NCBI GenBank assembly: GCA_041640715.1
Contig: JBEPZU010000002.1
Span: 37,125 to 101,124 of the forward strand
Direction of reading: 5' to 3'
DNA length: 64,000 nucleotides
Source of the DNA: DSFO01 sp041640715
GTDB taxonomy: Archaea > Thermoproteota > Thermoprotei > Gearchaeales > Gearchaeaceae
Shown: in pieces, positions 43,688 to 52,708 of the stretch
Position numbering within the stretch: the stretch's first letter is position 1
How the letters are laid out: every line of letters begins with the position of its first letter
Made by a program: the position numbers and the translations under genes
The notes under the pieces: model-generated
Database searches by the model: none
What the model was told of the DNA's origin: nothing
The model's input: only the letters and a program-made list of their open reading frames with translations

Positions 43688-45438
43688 TTTTTGAGCACCT
43701 CGATTGCTTTTTCAAATACATCAAGCGGAGTTATCGGTTCTCCATCATATCTCAAAACCTTGTTTTCTATTTTTATTCCAGTGAACATCCTTATCAATCT
43801 ACCCACTTGCGATGTGTAATTGCTCTCCGCAATCATAGTATTCTTCGCTTTAGTCAATATCTTAGATATTTCATCAGCGTGCATTGGATATAAGTATTTC
43901 AGTTCTAAAGCGTTGGCAATAATACCTTTTTCTTTTAACATTTCAATGGCTTCTCTAACTGTATATACAGTAGAACCCCAGCTTACTATCGTTAAATCTG
44001 CTTCTTCAGCTCCATATATTTTAGGAGGAGGTAGTTCTTTGATTAGATATTCGAGCTTCCTCATCCTTTTCTCCATCATAGCTCTTCTAATTTTTAACAT
44101 TGAGGGAAGACCTGCTAAGACATCGCTTACTAAATGGCCTTTTTCATCATGTTCATCGCTAGCAGCTACATACATGTGTCCAGGGGTACCAGGTAAAGCT
44201 CTAGGAGAAACACCATTCTCTGTTATCAAATATCTTTTATAGTTTTCCTTGAATTCTTCTTCTCCTATTATCCATCCTCTATCTATTTTCACGTTTAAAT
44301 CGATCTCTTCAACGTCAAGGGTTTCATTTCTTTCAGAGAGATAGAGATCAAGCAAGATGATCACAGGCAATTGATATCTTTCAGCGATGTTAAAAGCTTC
44401 AATTGCTGTGTAATAACAATCTTTTACGCTAGTAGGTGCTATTATGACTTTAGGGAAATCTCCTTGACCTGCTCCTAAGACTTGGAACACATCAGCTTGC
44501 TCCGTCTTGGTAGGCAATCCTGTGGAAGGTCCTCCTCTTTGGGAGTTAACTACTACGATTGGAGTCTCTGTCATTGCAGCTAAACCAATAGCCTCTGTCA
44601 TCAAAGCAAAGCCTCCTCCAGAAGTTCCGCACATAGCTCTGACTCCTGCATGAGCTGCTCCTATTGTCATGTTTATCACGGCTATTTCATCCTCAGGTTG
44701 TACGACAACAATTTTACCTGCTTTAGCATGTTCCGCCATCCAATGCAATATTGGAGATGCAGGTGTCATAGGATATGCTGCATAAAACTTACATCCTGCA
44801 AGATAGGCTCCATAAGCTAATGCGAAGTTACCGTTCATTACAAGCTTTTTCCTATCAGATATTTCGAAATTTATTGCCAACTTAGGAAAATTGGCCTGTG
44901 CATATTCAAATCCAGCCCTAGCAACCTTTATGTTGGTCTCTATTACGTCTTTGCCTTTATCTTTGAAAATTTCTCCTATTACCTTTTCCAAAACAGATAA
45001 AGGTAACCCTAGCAAGTAAGTGAAAGCTCCTATCGCTACAACATTTTGCATAATGGGTAGAGTTGAGTATTTCCTAGCTATTTCTTGCAAGGGTATTTTA
45101 TATTCAAGGAATTTCTTAACCTTTTCATTTTCTTTTATCTCGAATTTCTTAGGGTCATATATTACAATGCCTCCTTCTTTAAGCCATAAAATATCTTCGG
45201 TAATGCCATCTTTATTCAAGGTTATTAGTACATCAAACATATCTCCGAAATGATAAAGTCTATCGTTGGAGATCCTTATTTGATACCATACATGTCCTCC
45301 TCTTATAACTGATTGATACCCTCTAAAAGCGAAAACGTTTAAACCATTTCTAGAACAAAGCTTTATCACCATCTCTCCAGCGGACTCAATCCCATCCCCA
45401 GCAGCTCCGGCTATTCTCAAAGCTATAGATTTTCGCAT
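43681..45438 (-). CDS. 2-oxoacid:ferredoxin oxidoreductase, fused gamma-alpha subunit
   Basis: The 585-residue fusion has an N-terminal gamma domain (RIAGAAGDGIESAGEM, about 1-190) and an alpha domain. It carries the substrate motif YPMTPASPIL, equivalent to the YPITP motif of Sulfolobus enzymes with Met for Ile, and GGPSTGLPTKTEQADVF. This architecture is the broad-specificity two-subunit enzyme of aerobic thermoacidophilic archaea. Reduced ferredoxin from the gene at 17199 would be its product. The next same-direction gene is the beta subunit. Confidence 0.88.
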   Translation of the reverse strand: MRKSIALRIAGAAGDGIESAGEMVIKLCSRNGLNVFAFRGYQSVIRGGHVWYQIRISNDRLYHFGDMFDVLITLNKDGITEDILWLKEGGIVIYDPKKFEIKENEKVKKFLEYKIPLQEIARKYSTLPIMQNVVAIGAFTYLLGLPLSVLEKVIGEIFKDKGKDVIETNIKVARAGFEYAQANFPKLAINFEISDRKKLVMNGNFALAYGAYLAGCKFYAAYPMTPASPILHWMAEHAKAGKIVVVQPEDEIAVINMTIGAAHAGVRAMCGTSGGGFALMTEAIGLAAMTETPIVVVNSQRGGPSTGLPTKTEQADVFQVLGAGQGDFPKVIIAPTSVKDCYYTAIEAFNIAERYQLPVIILLDLYLSERNETLDVEEIDLNVKIDRGWIIGEEEFKENYKRYLITENGVSPRALPGTPGHMYVAASDEHDEKGHLVSDVLAGLPSMLKIRRAMMEKRMRKLEYLIKELPPPKIYGAEEADLTIVSWGSTVYTVREAIEMLKEKGIIANALELKYLYPMHADEISKILTKAKNTMIAESNYTSQVGRLIRMFTGIKIENKVLRYDGEPITPLDVFEKAIEVLKKW

Positions 45439-45566
45439 TAAAAAAACAATCTAAGACCATGTTTATATCCCTTAATTGAATTTTGTTTTCAGTATATTGA
45501 AAAAATCATTCGGGAATTTTTCTCATTTTTTTAAAATTCTTCTATATTTTTCTTAAATTAAGACAA

Positions 45567-45574
45567 AATTTAAG
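45567..45574 (+). promoter_or_regulatory. TATA box of the 34-residue peptide gene
   Basis: AATTTAAG is centred about 27 bases before the ATG at 45598 in a purine-rich stretch, the spacing of a leaderless archaeal transcript. No other gene starts within range. Confidence 0.5.
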
Positions 45575-45597
45575 AAAAATAAAAGAAAAGATTAGGT

Positions 45598-45702
45598 ATG
45601 CGAAACCTCCTAACAGCAACACCTGAGGTAAAACTACCAATAAGACCGCTGACAGCACCAGCAGACCCTATCCCTGATTTGCCTATCCCACCTCATTGCT
45701 GA
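45598..45702 (+). CDS. proline-rich 34-residue peptide with C-terminal PHC
   Basis: The ORF encodes MRNLLTATPE at the start and LPIPPHC at the end. Eleven of 34 residues are Pro, there is one Cys at the very C-terminus and no aromatic residue. It is richer in G and C than the surrounding AT-rich DNA, with codons like those of strongly expressed genes here. A TATA box about 27 bases upstream and a T7 run 10 bases after the TGA make it a compact monocistronic unit. It lies between the oxidoreductase operon and a tandem-HTH regulator with its own TATA box. The Pro-rich body with a terminal His-Cys suggests metal binding, a thiol tag or a modified peptide. I know no family. Confidence 0.5.
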   Translation: MRNLLTATPEVKLPIRPLTAPADPIPDLPIPPHC

Positions 45703-45710
45703 ATTTAACA

Positions 45711-45720
45711 AATTTTTTTA
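45711..45720 (+). terminator. T-run terminator of the peptide gene
   Basis: Seven consecutive T (45713-45719) follow the TGA by 10 bases. They precede the TATA box (TTTATAAAT, around 45724) of the next gene, so the peptide gene has its own 3' boundary. Confidence 0.5.
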
Positions 45721-45752
45721 AAGTTTATAAATAACTTTTTCTTACACTTCTT

Positions 45753-46907
45753 ATGCAAAATATTAACTCTTTCCCAACTTCGTTAAATTTCAGCGAAAGG
45801 GACTTCTTGACCTTTAATTTAATCGCGAAATACGGGCTTAAGGAAGCTCTCAAAAGAATTCGTGAAATAAATGAACCCGGTTACTTATCTTATAACGGAT
45901 TATTGTATAAAATCAAAAGTTTGGTCAATAAAAGGCTAATTCGATTAACACCAATAATAGATATACGTAAACTAGGATTAGGAATGTTTGTTTTAAAAGC
46001 TAAAGTAAACATGAAATATGCTTCTTTATTTGAAGAAATACTAGAAAAAAACGAACCTTTACCGACAGTTTACCATAGCAGAGTATATGGAACGAGCAAT
46101 TATATTGCAATGTTTGACGTACCTTTTATGTATAGGAACGATTTCCTAGAAGTAATAAAAGAAATCGAAAGAATAGGGCTTCTTGAAAGCGCAGAAGTGC
46201 TGGAGGTCGATGAAACAGTATATCCTATACTAAGCTCTGAATGGTACGACTTCAAGACGAACAGTATAGTATTCAAATGGGAAGATCTTAAAAAGGATAT
46301 CATTATGAGAAGAGAGAGGCTTCCATTGTTGGAGGAAATCAAAAAATCTCGCCACTTCCCTGAATTGGATCATAAGGATCTTCTTATATTAGCTAAAATA
46401 CAGCTTAGTTCATTTGTTAAATTTACCGAAATAGCTAAAAGTATTAATATGAAGGCCCATGATGTGCGGTATCATTACAAAGAGCATATCATACCTAATG
46501 ATATCATACTTAAATACGCCATACATACAAATTGTTTTTTGAACAGCGGACAGGCTGGGTTTTATTTTTCCTGGATAAGATTCAAAGACGTTGTTTCTAG
46601 GAGAGCATTCATCGATGCTTCTAGGAATAGACTTTTCATCCATAATTTCCGTCTAATAGGCAGTAAAGAACTATTAATAGAGTTCGAGCTGCCTTACAAC
46701 GGCATATTAGGTTTTAATAGGCTCATGTGGTCTTTAGCTGAAGAAGATATTGTAGATAATTATGAATTGGCTCTTGCTGATATAAACACCGCCAAATCTT
46801 TCGTGATACCTTATCATCTTTTCAAGGATGGGCGCTGGACTTTTCCGAAGGAAGACATTCTGCGAACTATATATAATCTTTTGGCTGTGCGCAAAATAAC
46901 ATTATGA
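45753..46907 (+). CDS. probable tandem winged-helix transcription regulator
   Basis: The 384-residue protein seems to contain two HTH modules: residues 14-65 (FLTFNLIAKYGLKEALKRI ... GLLYKIKSLVNKRLIRL) and 205-255 (DHKDLLILAKIQLSSFVKF ... SINMKAHDVRYHYKEHII). Each is followed by an alpha/beta segment that may sense a ligand, in the manner of duplicated AsnC/Lrp-type proteins. The family is not one I can name. It has its own TATA box and is followed at 4 bases by a Nudix gene. The 34-residue peptide gene directly upstream is a possible target. Confidence 0.55.
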   Translation: MQNINSFPTSLNFSERDFLTFNLIAKYGLKEALKRIREINEPGYLSYNGLLYKIKSLVNKRLIRLTPIIDIRKLGLGMFVLKAKVNMKYASLFEEILEKNEPLPTVYHSRVYGTSNYIAMFDVPFMYRNDFLEVIKEIERIGLLESAEVLEVDETVYPILSSEWYDFKTNSIVFKWEDLKKDIIMRRERLPLLEEIKKSRHFPELDHKDLLILAKIQLSSFVKFTEIAKSINMKAHDVRYHYKEHIIPNDIILKYAIHTNCFLNSGQAGFYFSWIRFKDVVSRRAFIDASRNRLFIHNFRLIGSKELLIEFELPYNGILGFNRLMWSLAEEDIVDNYELALADINTAKSFVIPYHLFKDGRWTFPKEDILRTIYNLLAVRKITL

Positions 46908-46910
46908 TGT

Positions 46911-47351
46911 ATGCAAAGACCTGTCGTAGCTGTAGGAGCTTTAATAAAGAATAAAGAAGGCAAGATACTCTTAGTTCAGTCTCCTAAATGGCTTGAAAAG
47001 CGCTATAGTGTTCCAGGGGGTCATGTAGAGTTAAAAGAAAGGATAGAGGATGCTGTAGTAAGAGAAGTAAAGGAAGAAACAAACATCGATGTAAAGCCTT
47101 TGAAATTGTTGCTAATACAACAAGTCATAGAGCCTGAAGAATTTTATGAAAGAGAAAGACATTTCATATTTTTCGATTTCCTATGCGAGGCTTTAAGCGA
47201 AGAAGTCAAGTTGGATAATTTAGAGCTGGTAGATTACGTCTGGGTAGACCCTAAAGAAGCTTTGAATCTCAAACTTGAAAGCTACACTAGAAGATTGGTG
47301 ATGAAATACTTGAGATACCTAGAAGGAGATAGGGAAACTGAGATAGTATAG
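46911..47351 (+). CDS. Nudix hydrolase
   Basis: The 146-residue protein has a full Nudix box, GGHVELKERIEDAVVREVKE followed by ETNI, at about residues 39-62, with the metal-binding Glu residues intact. Nudix enzymes cleave nucleoside diphosphate-linked compounds. The substrate is not predictable. It sits 4 bases after the tandem-HTH gene and 30 bases before a DedA gene on the same strand. Confidence 0.85.
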   Translation: MQRPVVAVGALIKNKEGKILLVQSPKWLEKRYSVPGGHVELKERIEDAVVREVKEETNIDVKPLKLLLIQQVIEPEEFYERERHFIFFDFLCEALSEEVKLDNLELVDYVWVDPKEALNLKLESYTRRLVMKYLRYLEGDRETEIV

Positions 47352-47381
47352 TTTTTTAAAAACATAAGCTTAATTCTTCTA

Positions 47382-48017
47382 ATGAGTCTATTCGCTTTCA
47401 TAAGTGAGCTGATAATTTCTTTCATAGAAAAATATGGTTTGTTTGGAGTTATTTTCTTAATGATCCTAGAGAGCGCACTAATGCCTTTTCCCAGTGAAGT
47501 GATAATGCCCTTTAGTGGCTTTGTAGCTAGTAGAGATGGTGAAGGTATTCATGGTTTAATGAAATATTCCTTAGCAGGCGTGATAGGTAACTTAATAGGT
47601 TCATGGATAGCTTACATAATAGGTTTTTCGATAAAAAGAGAGATTTTGGAGAAATATTTGAAATACGTTTTCATAAAAAAGAAACATTTAGATAAAGCCG
47701 ATCAGTGGTTTGAGAAGAACGGGTATTTAGCTGTCTTCTTAGGTAGGATGACTCCTGTTATTAGGACCGTGATAAGCCTTCCTGCAGGAATATTCAGGTT
47801 AAATCCTATGGCTTTCTCAGTATTAACTGCCATAGGTAGCTTTCCTTGGAATTTCGCCTTAACCTATGTAGGTTATATATTAGCAGAGAGTTGGTCTTTA
47901 ATACTGGAATATTCGTTGTATATAGATATTGCTATAATAATAGCTATCGTAATTTTCCTTTTGGATTTCTTTGAGATCATTAGCTTTAAGAAAATCTTTA
48001 ATATGTTTAAACCATGA
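47382..48017 (+). CDS. DedA-family (SNARE-associated) membrane protein
   Basis: The 211-residue protein has five or six membrane segments. It shows the family patterns ESALMPFPSEVIMPFSGF, the GNLIGSWIAYIIG segment and GRMTPVIRTVISLPAG with the conserved Arg. DedA proteins are lipid-scramblase-like and influence membrane homeostasis. Which lipid is carried in archaea is unknown. It overlaps the sedolisin gene by 4 bases. Confidence 0.85.
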   Translation: MSLFAFISELIISFIEKYGLFGVIFLMILESALMPFPSEVIMPFSGFVASRDGEGIHGLMKYSLAGVIGNLIGSWIAYIIGFSIKREILEKYLKYVFIKKKHLDKADQWFEKNGYLAVFLGRMTPVIRTVISLPAGIFRLNPMAFSVLTAIGSFPWNFALTYVGYILAESWSLILEYSLYIDIAIIIAIVIFLLDFFEIISFKKIFNMFKP

Positions 48018-50200
48018 AATTCCTCAATCCATTCCTAATTCTTTTAATCATTCTTACAAACTTCTCGTCTTTCCTAAAGATAGATTTCTACGTATTATAT
48101 CAAAATTCTTCCATCGATCTGCCTGAAAATGCAAAGATCTTAGGAAGGTTGAACGGGGATGAGAGAATAAGGATAGTTATGTCCTTGAAGCTTAAGAATT
48201 CAGAATTCTTGGAGAGCATGATAACAAGAGGCTTGATCAACGCACCTTTAAGCGAAGAAGAGCTTAGTCATTTCCTTCCAAGTGTAGAAGAGTACTCTGA
48301 ATTGTTAGGATTCGTTAAAAAGGCAAATCCTGAGAACATAACTATATATAGCAATAGGTTGCTCCTTTCATTCACAGCTAAAGCATCCAACATCGAAAAA
48401 CTACTGAATTTGAAATTCTATTTAATCCATTACAATGATTCCTTTTATTACTATTCTACCGTTCCCATGTTGAGTTACGATATCGCTAAAATTATAGGCG
48501 GAATCTTTGGTTTGAACAACATCTTTAGATTCAAGAATCAATTGGAGTTAATAGATGCTTCTAACCTGTTAACAGTAGATCAGGTTAGGAAATTCTATGG
48601 AATAGATAAGTTGATAAACGCTGGTTATGATGGTTCGGGTCAGACTATAGTTATAGGCTCTGTTGGAACCTTCGATCAAAAGGATATCCATCTATTCGCT
48701 TCTAGATTTGGTTTGGATGTTCCTGAAATAGAGAAGTATGAAGTATTAGGTCCTGTGGATAAACCAGAAGTTGAAACGACCTTAGATTTAGAATGGGCAT
48801 TCGCGATTGCTCCTAGGGCTAAGCTAATTCTAGTTACAATTCCAGATCCCAGATTCTTCAACTTCGTAGAGCTATTCAATTTCATAGTAAGTAGAGATCT
48901 AGGCAAAATAGTTTCAGTTAGCTGGTTAATAGAAGAGAATTTATTGAGCAAGAATGATATTGAAATCCTGCACTCGATATTTTTATTAGGGGTTGCTAAA
49001 GGAATTAATTTCTTTATTCCTTCAGGTGACTGGGGTTCTAGTAATTCTCCGAGGTTTCCTTTTTCGAGCGAATCCATAAACAACACGATAGCTTATTATC
49101 CTGCCTCTGATCCTTTGGTGATCTCTGTAGGAGGAACTGATTTGGTAAGCAGCGAAGAGATAGCTTGGGGAGGAGTATTGAAAAACGGTACTTATGGTTC
49201 TGGAGGAGGATATAGTAAATATTTCAAGAGGCCTTTCTATCAACCTAAAGAAATAGGTAACATGAGAGGTTTACCTGATGTATCTTATCTTTCTGGTAAT
49301 ACACGTCCTTATACGGTATTCTTCAAAGGAGAATTGAAGGCCGCATATGGCACTAGTATAGCAAGTCCTCAATGGGCTGCTATAGCTGCGATATTAGCTC
49401 AAATTAGTTCTAATAATCTAGGTTTCTTGAACTACAGATTATATGATATTTATAGAAGCGAAGATTATAAGCTAGTCTTCAAAGACATAGTTAAAGGAAA
49501 TAATGGATATTACAATGCAAGTAAAGGATGGGATCCTGTAACTGGTTTAGGTTCTCCTAATGCTCAAGAATTGGTTTACAGATTAGCTAAGAACCTCAAA
49601 AGCCTCTATATTTTACCTTTGTCTTCTGATTCTTTAAAAATAAGGATAAATGAAACTCTAAGAGAGATACCTACGGTCATCGATTTTAAAGATACTTTGA
49701 GTTTGAGGATATCTTTGAATAAAACTATTTACTTAGATAAAGGCACTAGGTATTTGTATAATTCCACCAAGGGTGTGATAGAAACTACAAGCGATAATTA
49801 CAACTTAACTGTGAAGGACTCTGGGAATTTACTCATAATTTATCGAAAACAATACCTGGTCAATGCTACTGCAAACATTGGCTACGTTGAAGGGACAGGT
49901 TGGTATGACGAAGGCGAAATCATAAATCTTAGAGTTATAAACCCTCTATATCCTTTATTCTACTTTAAAGGATGGAAAGGCGATGTGGTTTCAAATTCGC
50001 CTTATATTTCTATTTTAGTAAATAAGAGCTATGAGTTGAGAGCCGAATTTGATTTTTCTATTTTAGGTTTAGCATTCTTCATAACAGTAATGGTATCTTT
50101 GATCTTATCACTACTCCTTATATTCATTAGATACAGAAAAATCATGAGGAGGGTGAATGATTATCTTTCTCCTGTTAATTTTTTCAAATTAGTGAAATAA
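48014..50200 (+). CDS. membrane-anchored sedolisin (S53 peptidase)
   Basis: The 728-residue secreted acid protease has an N-terminal signal, a pro-domain (about 30-170) and a catalytic domain with the sedolisin Glu/Asp in ETTLDLEWAF (about residues 255-260). The oxyanion Asp is in IPSGDWGSSN and the nucleophile Ser in GTSIASPQWAAI (about residue 447). A C-terminal region (residues 590-680) with a repeat-like fold is followed by one membrane helix (680-705) and a short basic tail. This anchors the enzyme outside the cell. Sedolisins work at low pH, which supports an acidic habitat. It is co-transcribed with DedA. Confidence 0.85.
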   Translation: MKFLNPFLILLIILTNFSSFLKIDFYVLYQNSSIDLPENAKILGRLNGDERIRIVMSLKLKNSEFLESMITRGLINAPLSEEELSHFLPSVEEYSELLGFVKKANPENITIYSNRLLLSFTAKASNIEKLLNLKFYLIHYNDSFYYYSTVPMLSYDIAKIIGGIFGLNNIFRFKNQLELIDASNLLTVDQVRKFYGIDKLINAGYDGSGQTIVIGSVGTFDQKDIHLFASRFGLDVPEIEKYEVLGPVDKPEVETTLDLEWAFAIAPRAKLILVTIPDPRFFNFVELFNFIVSRDLGKIVSVSWLIEENLLSKNDIEILHSIFLLGVAKGINFFIPSGDWGSSNSPRFPFSSESINNTIAYYPASDPLVISVGGTDLVSSEEIAWGGVLKNGTYGSGGGYSKYFKRPFYQPKEIGNMRGLPDVSYLSGNTRPYTVFFKGELKAAYGTSIASPQWAAIAAILAQISSNNLGFLNYRLYDIYRSEDYKLVFKDIVKGNNGYYNASKGWDPVTGLGSPNAQELVYRLAKNLKSLYILPLSSDSLKIRINETLREIPTVIDFKDTLSLRISLNKTIYLDKGTRYLYNSTKGVIETTSDNYNLTVKDSGNLLIIYRKQYLVNATANIGYVEGTGWYDEGEIINLRVINPLYPLFYFKGWKGDVVSNSPYISILVNKSYELRAEFDFSILGLAFFITVMVSLILSLLLIFIRYRKIMRRVNDYLSPVNFFKLVK

Positions 50201-50218
50201 AATAAGCAAATAAAGGGC

Positions 50219-50256
50219 AATTTTTTCAATATATCGCCTTCCCTTTTGAAAAAATT
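50219..50256. terminator. 11-base inverted repeat after the sedolisin gene
   Basis: AATTTTTTCAA (50219-50229) and TTGAAAAAATT (50246-50256) are perfect reverse complements, separated by 16 bases. They begin 18 bases after the stop and lie 44 bases before the next ATG. A hairpin terminator or a binding site are both possible. Confidence 0.4.
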
Positions 50257-50300
50257 AAAAAAATTGTTATTAAATAAAAAAAAGAAAAGCACTCGTAGTT

Positions 50301-51260
50301 ATGAGCATTGAAAGTGAGAGGAAAAAACTGATAGGTGAAGATCTCTTTCTTACTCAGTTTGAAAAAACGAGTGAGAGCATTGAAGAAGAAATAGTCCCGA
50401 TTTTATCCTTTGACGGGATTAAATACAAAATCAAGGAGCAGGAAATATCCCATGAATTCATGGAAAATCTAGAAAAGAGGGGAGTTTTAAAAAAAGTTGG
50501 TTTGAAATCCTTTTTTGCTTGTCCTAATTGCGGTAGCTTATTTCTTATATTAAATCCAGTCTGTCCTTCCTGTAAGTCCCAATCTTTGATTAAAGAAGAT
50601 TTCATGATTCATTATGAATGTGGCTATATAGGGGGGATTAAAGAATTCTTCATTAAAGAAGATCTCTATGTTTGCCCAAAGTGTAAGAAAGTCCTAACAA
50701 AATTAGGTAGAGATTACGGTCGTCCTGGTAAATTATATAAATGTGTCAAATGTGGTGCAGTCAACCAAACTCTTCCTATACTTTTCGAGTGCTCTAATGG
50801 GCATCAATTTAGAGCAGAAGATGCAGATTTACTTGGTTATCCTGTTTATAAAATCGCAAGTGTCAAAGAAATTGCAATTCTCAATGAAATTATAAAAGAG
50901 ATTAAAAAATTAGTTGCAGATTCTAAAAATAGTTATGAGATGAAAATTTTCGAAAAAATAGAAACTCCAAATGTAAATTATATAGTTCCATTATATTTAA
51001 AAAATAAATTTAATGGAAAACAAATTTTGTTAGATTTCTTATTAGATGAAGAAAATATAGAAAATAGAATGATGAATATGCTTAAATTGTCATTAATACC
51101 AAATATTGATCTAATATCGGTTATTAAATCAGGAATATTAGATACAGATATATTTAATTTAGAGAGAATTACTTTAATTACAGTTCAAGAAAACGATAAA
51201 GACATCGTGAATAGAACACTAGCGGCGCTTTTCCTAAAAATCGTCGGTCAATCCAAGTAA
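50301..51260 (+). CDS. zinc-ribbon protein resembling the TackOD1 output domain
   Basis: The 319-residue protein has a short N-terminal part, then a cysteine-rich region (about 73-165) of repeated zinc ribbons: CPNCGS, CPSCKSQ, HYECGY, CPKCKK, CVKCGA and CSNGHQF. This arrangement resembles the TackOD1 (thaumarchaeal output) domain of archaeal signal proteins, by memory of its pattern. The remaining 150 residues (LIKEIKKLVADS onward) are of unknown fold. DNA for residues about 190-300 is very AT-rich compared with the first half. It may be an output module for signalling or nucleic-acid binding. Confidence 0.55.
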   Translation: MSIESERKKLIGEDLFLTQFEKTSESIEEEIVPILSFDGIKYKIKEQEISHEFMENLEKRGVLKKVGLKSFFACPNCGSLFLILNPVCPSCKSQSLIKEDFMIHYECGYIGGIKEFFIKEDLYVCPKCKKVLTKLGRDYGRPGKLYKCVKCGAVNQTLPILFECSNGHQFRAEDADLLGYPVYKIASVKEIAILNEIIKEIKKLVADSKNSYEMKIFEKIETPNVNYIVPLYLKNKFNGKQILLDFLLDEENIENRMMNMLKLSLIPNIDLISVIKSGILDTDIFNLERITLITVQENDKDIVNRTLAALFLKIVGQSK

Positions 51261-51379
51261 TTCCAAACTTCAGGCAGGATTTTGATTTTGAAACAAGTTT
51301 AGGTTCTTAATACGAAGTAAAGTTAAAAATCATCTTACATTTTAACTAAATTTATATCATTAGCTTGCTTTATTTTCCT

Positions 51380-52153
51380 ATGAATGAAATTAGAAATCTA
51401 TGGATAAGAGCTTTGAACGAAGCGTGGAATCCTTTGAGCATTTCCTTTGAAGAGGACGCTGAGGATTGGAAGTCATTAAGCGAATTGCAGAGGAAATACC
51501 TCGCTGATTTATTCTTTCATCAATTATTTGGAGAATATGAGGTTCTCATAAACGTTTCAAGACTTGCTTTCATAAGTAAAGATCTAGATGTTAGGTTTTT
51601 CCTTTTAACTCATGCTAGGGACAACACTGTGCATGCTAACATTTTCGAGCGCTTTTTGACTTCTGTAGGAGAAGACATGGTGGACTTTAGAAGAAGGATA
51701 TCTGACCCTTATTTAGAACTAAGCTATAAGAAGCCAAGAGAATTGATTAGAGAATTAGAAATCACCTTCGATGAGAAGAAACTCGCTCAATTTTTAACGA
51801 TCTATTATTTAGCTTTAGATGGAATACTCTACAATACTAGCTATATAGCTCTTGAAGAATTGCTCTTTTCAAAGGGCTTGTTTAAGAATCTTTACAATGC
51901 GTATAGAAAAGTGAACGTGGATGAGAAAAGACAAACGCTTTTCGCGGCTCATTACATAAAACATCTTTCGAAATCCAATAAAGAAATCTTAGATATAGTA
52001 AGACAAACTCTTAATGAATGTGCTCCTTTAGTCTTATCAGTTATAGGTTATTTTGCTCCCTTAGCTGAATCTTTTAACAGGAAGATAGAAGAGTTCGCAT
52101 CGCTTTCGCAAGGAGTCATAGACGAGGAGTTAGCTATAATAGGGATAAAATAG
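51380..52153 (+). CDS. R2-like ferritin-fold protein with altered metal site
   Basis: From ATG 51380 (TATA-like TTTATATC about 25 bases upstream) the 257-residue protein is all-alpha and follows the ribonucleotide-reductase R2/R2lox pattern. GEYEV (Glu52) matches the first carboxylate helix. The second site reads D81-N82-T83-V84-H85, where active proteins have ExxH. The later site reads D181-E182-K183-R184-Q185, where ExxH is expected. Two ligand positions are thus Asn and Gln. It may bind a single or no metal and act in a regulatory or scaffold way. The frame also reaches TTG at 51365. Confidence 0.55.
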   Translation: MNEIRNLWIRALNEAWNPLSISFEEDAEDWKSLSELQRKYLADLFFHQLFGEYEVLINVSRLAFISKDLDVRFFLLTHARDNTVHANIFERFLTSVGEDMVDFRRRISDPYLELSYKKPRELIRELEITFDEKKLAQFLTIYYLALDGILYNTSYIALEELLFSKGLFKNLYNAYRKVNVDEKRQTLFAAHYIKHLSKSNKEILDIVRQTLNECAPLVLSVIGYFAPLAESFNRKIEEFASLSQGVIDEELAIIGIK

Positions 52154-52708
52154 TCATTCCAAGTCGATTTGGGGTTTTTTTATAAATCCTTCTAACACTT
52201 CTTCTGGTACAATAGCTATTCCTATTGCCGCTATGCTATTTGCTATCATCCAAGCCATAGCTGGGATTAAAAGATTATTTGTATAAAATAACAAAATTAT
52301 GGATAAAAATATGAAAAATAAAGAAACTTCTATTAAATAAATATTAAATTCTATATAAAAAAATATTAATGAAATTATTTGTATCAAAACAAAAAGAAGA
52401 ACAAAATATAAGAATGGGTTATCTAAACCGTTAATGATTATTGAGTATGCATTTTCTCTCGTTATTTTTTGAATGAATAGAATTAATAAATTGTTTATCA
52501 GCAAATATATTACAAAGCCGTTAATGTATATTGAAGAAATCAAGCTTAGAATTCCACTGACCGTCCAGATTTTGTTTTTATTCTTTAATCCTAATATTAA
52601 CCATCCCGATGAGGATAATAGAGTGCCTACGAAAAAAGGATTGAAAATATGACCTAGGGAAAGAAATAAGCCTATGTTTATTTTAAATGCCGTAGATCGT
52701 GTTTTCAT
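52154..52708 (-). CDS. hypothetical polytopic membrane protein
   Basis: The 184-residue protein has five predicted hydrophobic helices (about 11-40, 46-85, 97-120, 122-147 and 150-168) and a short charged tail. It is very rich in Ile, Leu, Phe and Asn, with strongly AT-rich codons. It shares 26 bases with the end of the nucleoside diphosphate kinase gene upstream on the same strand. I do not recognise the family. The stop is next to the convergent R2-like gene. Confidence 0.55.
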   Translation of the reverse strand: MKTRSTAFKINIGLFLSLGHIFNPFFVGTLLSSSGWLILGLKNKNKIWTVSGILSLISSIYINGFVIYLLINNLLILFIQKITRENAYSIIINGLDNPFLYFVLLFVLIQIISLIFFYIEFNIYLIEVSLFFIFLSIILLFYTNNLLIPAMAWMIANSIAAIGIAIVPEEVLEGFIKKPQIDLE

